Under the pieces are notes generated by a model, which saw only the letters and a list, made by a program, of their open reading frames with translations, was not told the origin of the DNA and ran no database searches. Source: an uncultured Micrococcales bacterium (lineage in GTDB: Bacteria > Actinomycetota > Actinomycetes > Actinomycetales > Microbacteriaceae). Taken from it: a DNA stretch of 13,838 nt. The translations under genes and the position numbers were made by a program. Shown here in pieces: positions 13,609-13,838 of this stretch; within the stretch, counting starts at the first letter, position 1, and every line of letters starts with the position of its first letter. The stretch is taken from contig CALFOB010000130.1 of the NCBI GenBank assembly GCA_937919125.1, positions 1 through 13,838 on the forward strand, read 5' to 3'.

Positions 13609-13838
13609 TGGCTAACGCAACACTTTCTAAAAAGAAGCCTTTCAATCCAGCTAAATGGTTCTTCTCAACTGGATGGCGCCACCTAGTTGGAATCGCAGTT
13701 TGCATCTTCGCAATTTTCCCGATTCTCTACATCTTGTCGACTTCTCTATACCCAAATAACGACATCAACAACACCACAGCACTGTTCCAAGAGATCTCGA
13801 TTGCTAACTACCTCGAGCTATTGGCACAGGACACTCGT
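13608..13838 (+). CDS. malG: Maltodextrin ABC transporter permease MalG, 5' part
   Basis: First 77 codons of the second permease subunit; the gene runs off the window. After a basic N-terminus (MANATLSKKKPFNPAKW) comes a hydrophobic helix at about 26-45, then the extracellular start typical of MalG (SLYPNNDINN, 46-55; later ISIANYLELL, 63-72). The EAA loop lies beyond the edge. Its ATG overlaps the malF stop as TAATG, and GAGGAG at 13594-13599 inside malF serves as ribosome site, eight bases upstream. Confidence 0.92.
   Translation, partial: MANATLSKKKPFNPAKWFFSTGWRHLVGIAVCIFAIFPILYILSTSLYPNNDINNTTALFQEISIANYLELLAQDTR

Overview
The window reads like a low-to-mid GC actinobacterium, most probably a small-genome freshwater relative of the Microbacteriaceae (inference). 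The reasons are the secreted proteins with Ala-rich Sec signals and no outer-membrane machinery, several TTG starts, at least one likely leaderless gene, and the family mix (YczE-type membrane protein, actinobacterial DMT transporter, GT4 glycosyltransferase). No rRNA, IS element, prophage, plasmid gene or CRISPR array is visible. The window is densely coded.

Left half (1-5.9 kb), housekeeping and regulation. The 3' part of tRNA-Asn is followed at once by a two-gene sensor kinase/LuxR-type regulator pair. Both phosphorylation residues are replaced: the kinase has Asn where the phospho-acceptor His belongs, and the receiver has Glu where Asp belongs. A peptide deformylase (def) converges on this pair. 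A DMT-type membrane transporter, a GT4 glycosyltransferase with a long lysine-rich tail, a CAU-anticodon tRNA with a strong hairpin behind it, and a YczE-type membrane protein follow.

Right half (5.9-13.8 kb), an alpha-glucan utilisation locus. A 349-bp leader region with a LacI-type operator precedes a highly expressed-looking secreted protein with two tandem CBM41/PUD-like repeats and no catalytic domain. After a strong terminator, a second LacI-type operator precedes a secreted type I pullulanase (CBM41 + CBM48 + GH13). Then come a maltose/maltodextrin-type binding protein (malE), an intercistronic hairpin, malF with a very large extracellular P2-like loop, and the first 77 codons of malG. 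The likely flow is: glucan capture by the CBM41-repeat protein, debranching by the pullulanase, capture of oligosaccharides by MalE, and import by MalFG with an ATPase encoded elsewhere. The two operators suggest a shared LacI-family repressor (inference).

The most unusual points are the doubly degenerate two-component pair, the non-catalytic tandem CBM41-like protein, a MalE without a lipoprotein cysteine paired with a MalF carrying a large P2 loop, and a Thr/Lys-rich hairpin insert shared by two neighbouring exported proteins.
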